From contig JAWZYV010012396.1 of the NCBI GenBank assembly GCA_038373885.1, positions 124,001 through 188,000 of the forward strand: a stretch of 64,000 nt of DNA, given 5' to 3'. Of this stretch, positions 58,440-64,000 are shown piece by piece (the first letter of the stretch is position 1; each line of letters starts with the position of its first letter). Position numbers and translations under genes: made by a program. Origin of the DNA: Cheiracanthium punctorium (taxonomy: Eukaryota; Arthropoda; Arachnida; Araneae; Cheiracanthiidae). The notes beneath the pieces were generated by a model. The model did no database searches. It saw only the letters and a program-made list of their open reading frames with translations, and was not told the DNA's origin.

Positions 58440-58770
58440 GTATTAATGCCATTGAAAACATGTGAGTAAAGCAACGGAATGCACCATAGTGCCACTTTCT
58501 GTATTCGGTGTGTAGGCCTTGTTTATCGGAGGTGACGGGTTGGGTCGCCGCCTGTAACAACAGTGAGAGACAGTCAGCAGGATCGCCGCCTGTTCAGCGA
58601 AAGACTTCACACAGTGGCTCTGACAAGAGCCGGTCCACTTATCCACTGAACAGGGTCATCAGACAAGATCTTGCTTCAAAACAGGTAGGGAGTAATGTCG
58701 ACGCACAGGGAGCACAGTCGACGTTCTCAGGAACGAACGCCCGAGAGCTGTTCCGCAAATAATTAAACTT
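58440..58770. other. GC-richer block, possible unannotated exon or regulatory sequence
   Basis: Distinctly less AT-rich than its surroundings, with repeated GATCGCCGCCTGT / GGTCGCCGCCTGT. A good splice donor ACAG-GTAGGG is at 58684/58685. Frames on both strands are open by chance; the 84-codon plus frame (58508-58762) is not recognised and spans the donor. Confidence 0.3.
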
Positions 58771-59892
58771 ATAAATCTGGAAAAAGCTTGTTAATTGTGA
58801 CGTCAATATGAAGTAAAAATCACTTGCAATAGCTAATTTTGTCACGCAAATGATTAACTTTTTTGACTCTCGGATATGAAATGTTGCTGAAAATAGCGAA
58901 ACATCGCTTAAAAATAAGGGAACGGGTGGATTTTCAGATTTTTAAAGTAGCGCAGATTGTTTTCTATATTTTTATACATGATTATGGAAATTTTCAAGGG
59001 GATCGTACAAACGGTGTACAAAGAAGTTTTACTTAAAAAAAAAATAATAAAATAAAATAAGAAGCAAACGTAATGCCTCCAAATGAAGCCAATTTTTAGA
59101 GTTTGAAGGCTTTATTTGGTATACTGGAAATTTTGTCGCTATAAAATAGTCCCCAAAGTATTCTTAATTTGACCCTGTCTCATCAATTTAGCAAGATACA
59201 TTTATTATTATTTTTAATGTATTTGCCAACTTGTAAGATGCACCATTTAGTTCCGTCATCCATACTGTCCAAAAAGTCCTACACTCCGAGAACGAGTTAA
59301 TCAGTGGGACATCATCATCGACCAATAAAGTGCTATTTTTCTGAAAATTACTTTCGATATTTGATTATGAGTTATATGCATTGATTTTTTTTTAAAGGAA
59401 AATTTATATTTTCATGAACAGAAGTTTTCTTTCTATCTTACTCTTCTTTTCTTTTTCTTCCCTTTGTAACGTGAACTATTCCTAGGTTATCAAAAGATAA
59501 AATAGTGCATTAAAACCTCCGAAAGCTGGACCTTGCAGTTCCCATGAAAGTATCCAACATATAGATCTGTGTATAAATCTTATGGACACTTTATATTCTC
59601 CCAGAAAAGAGTTCATTGGCAGAACTGGGTAGTCTATTTTGGTATTCCTAGGAGAAGGCTAAAACTTCCTTAGAGGGTCCCGTTATCTATTCTTGCAATA
59701 AAAATTTTTAATTTTTCTAGAGTGGAGCCAGTCTCTACCCATTTACGACAGTGAAGTGTCCAATTTCTGGAGATGTCCAACTTATAGAGATGAACATATT
59801 CCCTTCTTCAGAAAAATATCAAACTTGCATATATTTCCAGGTAGCCGTTTAAGTTACATCATCGTTGCTGTATGTTCTTTTACGCTATAATT
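58771..59892. other. Non-coding stretch; part resembles 37.47-37.74 kb
   Basis: 58915-59180 and 37468-37740 share an ordered series (GGTGGATTTT, GATTTYTAAA, TATTTTTATACAT/TTTACATACTT, a CAAATTTTC-like block, AAATAGTC). Probably an old shared interspersed repeat. Nothing else recognised. Confidence 0.35.
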
Positions 59893-60114
59893 TCGCCCTA
59901 CCAGTGGCCAAACGCATAGTGCTTTGAACGGGGAGACGGAAGGTGCCTGGTTCAATACCAGATTGTGTCCGCCGACCTAACCGTTCGAGAGTTTTCCGTG
60001 GTTTCCTCCGAAACGCAGCGCAAATACGGGTTAGGTCCTCTTTAGGTCCCCCACGGAAGGCATCCCACCTCTCGGCCTAGGACCCTCGTGCAAATAATTG
60101 GCCGCAATCCCACA
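59893..60114 (+). mobile_element. tRNA-derived SINE, family 1, well preserved
   Basis: Head GCCCTACCAGTGGCCAAACG, box B GGTTCAATACC near 59950. Body: GAGAGTTTTCCGTGGTTTCC, ATACGGGTTAGG, CCCCCACGGAAGGCATCCCA, GGCCTAGGACCCTCGTG; tail AATAATTGGCCGCAATCCCA. Confidence 0.88.
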
Positions 60115-60166
60115 ACAACACTGTATAAGTTACATTGTCGAAGCAAGAGATCACTCGATAGGCAAG

Positions 60167-60437
60167 CAGTGGCGGATCCACGGGGGGGGCTCTGGGGGCT
60201 CGAGCCCCCCCAGAGCTAGAAATACACTATGGATTAAAGAAGTTTTTAAAAAAATTGTAAATTTTCACATGAACTGAAATTTAAAAACGTAGCACTGCAT
60301 GCAGTGGCGGATCCACGGGGGGGGGGCTCTGAGCCCCCCCCGGAGCTAGAAATACACTATGGATTAAGGAACTTTAAAAAAAATTGTAAATTTTCACATA
60401 AACTGAAATTTAAAAAAGTAGCACTGTATATACAGTT
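60167..60437 (+). repeat. Tandem duplication (135-bp period) of a hAT-type terminal segment
   Basis: Two copies, starting at 60167 and 60302, each begin CAGTGGCGGATCCACGGGGG (a common hAT-type terminus). Each continues with a G/C palindrome, GAGCTAGAAATACACTATGG, a T/A tract and CTGAAATTTAAAAA-GTAGCACTG. The copies are nearly identical. Confidence 0.88.
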
Positions 60438-60836
60438 GACTCTCTGTTTAACGACGATCTCTTTCCAAAGACGATATTTCAAAGTCCCAGCAACTCCGAC
60501 GTAAAAAAATTCTATTCAAAGACGAGGTCGTTTCTGTTTAACAACGATTTTTTTTCATCTTACGCTACAGGAACAAGGGAAAAAATTTAAGAGTGGGGGA
60601 AAAAGGTGTCGGGGAATGCCAAAAGTGCATTTCGCAAGACAATCTCAACTACCTGAGTGTATTCTCAAAGGTATTTTAGAAGCAAAGATAAAATTCTTGA
60701 AGCAGCGCGAAAATTTAGTTTGGGATCCAAATCCAAACGGCCGAAAAGTCAATGTGGCCGATTGGAAGAGTTAGCCAAACTACTTCTGCATGCAAATGGT
60801 TGCATGAAGCAAGAGCATCCAACATTCTAATTTCTG
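60433..60836. mobile_element. pogo/Tigger-like fragment
   Basis: It starts CAGTTGACTCTCTGTTTAACG with internal repeats of GTTTAACRACGAT, a pogo-like terminus. The rest shows no intact helix-turn-helix or catalytic domain. The right end is cut by a SINE. Confidence 0.4.
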
Positions 60837-60837
60837 G

Positions 60838-61082
60838 GCCCCACCATGGCCGAGTTGATAAGACACTCGACATGGTAGATGGTTGAAGTGTGAAGGTCCA
60901 GCGTTTGGGCCTACTGCGCGACTCTCGATCTAACTATCTGGAGTTTTTCCAGATGGTTTTCTCCAGATTTAACGTGAATACGCGTCAAAACCTCTGAAAA
61001 AATCCCCCGACCAAGGCAACCGCCCCAGAATGCAGATGCCTCTAGTATAGGCTTGCCATATAACATCACATATCACATAAGT
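60838..61082 (+). mobile_element. tRNA-derived SINE, family 2, copy 2 with target duplication
   Basis: Box A CATGGCCGAGTTGATAAG, box B-like GCGTTTGGGCC. Body as at 56110. The flanking CTAATTTCTGG (60827-60837) and CCAATTTCTGG (61083-61093) match at 10 of 11 bases. Confidence 0.85.
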
Positions 61083-61410
61083 CCAATTTCTGGAGGCCCG
61101 ACGAGTGGCTGAGTGGAGGTCGCGAGGCTGGTTGAGACCCATTCTCGGGGTTGGGCATTAGGCGAGGCGGCTCGGGACTCTGGATTAGGGCCGTTATTGT
61201 GGGATCCTGGCCGGTCTTCGCTGGCCGGCAATGTCCTGGAGCGAGCTGTGAAAATCCTTGGGCCGCTATGACTGTCAATGGAAGAATCGGTCTAACTGCG
61301 GTTACGTTATTTTATTGGGTGATTCGATATATCTTTCCTTGGCAGTTGCTGTCACGCGAAAAAGTAGCTACTGGGCGGCATCAGCCCCTTTTATTAACTT
61401 TTGAGGTCGT
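61083..61410. other. GC-richer unrecognised stretch
   Basis: It contains a box A-like GTGGCTGAGTGG at 61100 but no properly spaced box B. The open frames here are not recognised. Confidence 0.35.
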
Positions 61411-61800
61411 CAGGGCCGCCCCTTACGGTTGTGCAGGTTGTGCGTCGCACAAGAGCGCCTTGGTGCTAGGGGCGCCAAACGGAGGCAAGACAGACAAGAA
61501 ATTTTGTAAATGAAGCTAATATTGTTAAGGTGCGATTTTAGTGATTCTGTTTTCATATCACCAAAAGTGGGACTTTAAGTCCTATAAAGAATTATTTTTA
61601 GCAGGGCCGTAGCTAAAGGTTTGGCGGGGCACAGGGGCGGCCCGACATGGTAAGCGAGGTAAGCATAGTATCGGGCGCCATATTCGAAGGGACACCATTT
61701 CGAACTCAAAAACGGGAGAAGAACTTGATCAAGAGAATAAAACGGGGCGCCTTTTTTACTTTTGCAGGGGGTCGACACGTACCCTAGGGCCACCCTTAGC
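61411..61800. mobile_element. Cluster of hAT-type terminal sequences, probably nested
   Basis: CAGGG-type termini occur at 61411 (CAGGGCCGCCCCTTACG), 61603 (CAGGGCCGTAGCTAAAGG) and 61630 (CAGGGGCGGCCCGACATGG), with a facing end CTAGGGCCACCCTTAG near 61784-61799. Individual elements and TSDs could not be assigned. The 61603 terminus may be the 5' end of the hAT element whose transposase follows. Confidence 0.5.
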
Positions 61801-62292
61801 GACACAAGATCAGCTGGATCACAAAAATTGTAGGCAGAGTTTCACTGTTTTATGTTTTATTTGCTTTTTTTCAAAATAGCACATCTGTAAGAAGAATAGG
61901 TAGGATTTTGTTAAGTACAATAATTATGAGGGAATTAAAATTTATTATTGAAGTTGTTCAAGAAGTAGTGGAAGGGGGCGCAATTTGGAGTGTTCTGCCA
62001 GAGATGCAAAACCACCTATATACTCTCCTAGTTTTTATCCCTGAAAAAGACTGTTTTCTATATTATTCTCGACCAGTGTCGCAACTGGAGATTGTGTCAA
62101 ACGGGACAAACCTCAATTTTACACCCTCTTCTTACAATTTTCGTGCTCCCGGCGTCCGGGGCATGTGCCCCTTTTGCCATACCTGGATTTGAATACCATC
62201 CTCCTTGGAAATTATTCTGCCGAAGATCATGGGCTCTGAGCATGAATTATTTTATTTTAATGAAATGAAGTTCTGCACCATTTTTTTTTCTA
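61801..62292. other. 5' part of the degraded hAT region
   Basis: No recognisable domain in the ~95-codon frame here. It probably belongs to the broken hAT element downstream. Confidence 0.35.
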
Positions 62293-63783
62293 TTGGGCGA
62301 GGGGGGGGGGGGCGAAGTAAAATGTGTAAACTGGAAAGAACACTTTACAAAGGACAGGCCTAGAAGGCGCAAACCTGTTAGAGATATAAGTTCATGTATA
62401 CAAGGCACATTCAAAATTTACAGACAAAGTTTTTTTCATGGAACTTCCCAGTCTACCTACCTCAAATTATTGCAAAGCTGCTTTCATTACTGGATCACAT
62501 ATAGTTTTACTAATAGTACTGGTCAAGGTTTATGTGATTTCATACAGACATACCTTAATTCACTGAACATCAATATTTTAGATTTAAGGGGCCAAGCCTA
62601 TGACAACGGTGCAAATATGAAAGGAAAGCATAAAGGACTACAACAAAAACAAAGAAATAAATCCACGGCTTTTTTTATTCCATTAGCTGCCCATACATTA
62701 AACCTGGTTGTTAATGATGCAGACAAAGTGACATTTGAAACAGTAAACTTTTTTAGTGTAATATAAGAACTGTATAGTAATTATTTTTCAAGCTTTGTTA
62801 AACGATGGGCTATAATCAAAATATGTTAGAAATTTAAATTTAAAGCCACTGTTCACAATTAGATGGGAAAGTAGAATAGAGGCAATTAAACCTCTTAAGA
62901 ATAACCTCAAAGAAATTTAACAAGGTCTTTTAGAGATAGCGGAAGATAACTCCAAAGACATCGAAAGTAGGGTACAAGCAGATAATTTAATAACGAAATT
63001 ATTTTCATTTAAATTTATTTGTTCAATTAACATATGGTACGAAATTTTAAGCCATATTAATGTAATAAGCAAGATGACGCAAGATCCCACATATTGCATT
63101 CAAACCGTCATACAAAGTCTTGATTCTATTTTACAGTATTTCAAAGAACAACGGAGTGATGAAATGTTTGAAAATTTCATATCGTCTTCAATGAAAATAG
63201 CAACTGACCTAAATGTTGAAAGCTCTTTTCCCGAAATTCGAAGAAGAAATAGGAAAAGAATGTTTTAATATGAAGCACCAGATGAAACTATTAACGATGG
63301 AAAAGAAAATTTTAAAGTGAATTTCTTTTTCACAATTTTAGATACCGCAATTGCATCAATTACAGAAAGGTTCCTATTGATCAAAGTATACAATGACGAT
63401 TTTAAACTCATTCACAAAATAAATAAGCTTAATGAATTTGAAGATTTATTAAATATTTGTCAGAGTTTGCATCTGTGACGAAAAAAATTCTGAAAGCGAT
63501 ATTGATGTGAAAACCTTGTTTGAAGAACTGAAATTGCTTCAACGATATTAAAGACAATATGACTCCAACTTATGTACTTGATTATTTATATAAGCATGTT
63601 TTAACAGAAACCTTACCAAATGTCACTGTGGTACTGAGAATTTATTTGACGTTACCAGAATCTGTAGCCTCAGGGGAAAGAATTTTTTCGAAATTAAAAA
63701 TAATAAAAAACTATTTACGCTCAACTATGTCTGAAAACGACTTACAGACTTATCAAAGACTTCGATTGAAAACGAAATTTTGA
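62293..63783 (+). pseudogene. Broken hAT transposase (ZMYM1-like / DUF4371 type)
   Basis: The open part at 62293-62766 contains TGQGLCDFIQTYL, LRGQAYDNGANMKGKHKGLQ (second catalytic Asp region) and FFIPLAAHTLNLVVNDA, hallmarks of ZMYM1-like hAT transposases. Frameshifted pieces follow: WESRIEAIKPL, EIAEDNSKDIESRVQADNL, IWYEILSHINVISKMTQDPT, LDTAIASITERF. The last frame (63559-63783) has LPESVASGERIFSKLKIIKN and YLRSTM, the C-terminal dimerisation block with the catalytic Glu. The N-terminal BED/zinc finger and first Asp region are absent. It is non-functional, with several stops and shifts. Confidence 0.9.
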
Positions 63784-64000
63784 ATAAATTAGATATAAAA
63801 AACTTAATTAAGAATTTTGTTGCAATGAAAGCACGAAAAACAAAAATTTAGTTTTAACACCAGTTTTTTATGATATTAGTGAAAAATTTATTTAATTTTA
63901 ATGTGCTTCTTTTTTAAGTACTTGATAATTTTAATGTGATAGGTAACATGTTACATGTAATGCTACGAATATTTGTTTTTGTTTTCTATTTATTGATAGT
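63784..64000. other. 3' flank of the hAT pseudogene, to the window edge
   Basis: AT-rich; the 3' terminal inverted repeat of the element was not found before the window ends. Confidence 0.4.

Noticed and set aside
61083..61160. Possible third SINE or tRNA head
   Set aside because: Box A-like sequence only; box B candidate is too close and mismatched.
61151..61513. 120-codon frame
   Set aside because: Spans a hAT-type terminus and unrecognised sequence; composition and content are not protein-like.

Overview
The window is AT-rich animal nuclear DNA, most likely from an arthropod. A chelicerate such as a spider is a reasonable guess, but this is inference. The evidence is a spliced muscle-LIM-type gene with GT-AG introns of up to about 4.9 kb. 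It sits among degraded Tc1/mariner, hAT, piggyBac-like, Helitron-like and tRNA-derived SINE copies. There are no operons, CRISPR arrays or other prokaryotic features.

One protein-coding gene is convincing. It is a two-LIM cysteine- and glycine-rich protein (CRP/CSRP, muscle LIM protein family) on the + strand, with five coding exons between 9851 and 20715 giving 198 residues. A splice acceptor just before the start codon shows that at least one non-coding 5' exon lies further upstream; it was not located. Both LIM domains are recognisable and each is followed by the family's glycine-rich motif. Each LIM domain carries one in-frame departure from normal zinc-ligand spacing. Exon 4 is bracketed by a perfect 70-bp direct repeat.

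Layout: 1-9.8 kb is non-coding with a SINE, a hAT-type MITE and an interspersed repeat. 9.8-20.7 kb is the CRP gene. Its intron 1 holds a nested stack (a Helitron-like element with an internal ~150-bp tandem array, then a SINE with a 15-bp target duplication, then an AAGCTT-rich DNA element, then a tRNA-like module) and its intron 4 holds a dead Tc1-like copy. 20.7-27.6 kb is almost free of recognisable mobile elements and may include a long 3' UTR. 28-38 kb holds foldback MITEs, local tandem repeats, a second Helitron-like copy in the opposite orientation split by a TTAA-flanked piggyBac-like element, and a hAT MITE. 38-41 kb is mostly unique. 41-46.7 kb is a ~170-bp satellite split by a second AAGCTT element, followed by Tc1 and hAT remnants and a 1.6-kb terminal-inverted-repeat element. 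48.5-50.7 kb is bounded by a ~370-bp inverted repeat. 50.8-58.8 kb has another Tc1 remnant, two hAT-type elements, a SINE and a degenerate tandem array. 59.9-64 kb is a dense pile of SINE and hAT sequence ending in a broken ZMYM1-like hAT transposase.

Apart from the CRP gene, what the window mainly records is the relative ages of nested transposons. Three or four compositionally distinct, motif-rich blocks (near 39.2, 49.1, 52.2 and 58.6 kb) are candidates for regulatory or unannotated transcribed sequence. I found no clearly new multi-gene system. The most unusual points are the LIM spacing, the exon-flanking repeat, the tRNA-like module inside a DNA transposon, and a hAT-like element carrying a spliceable-looking ORF.
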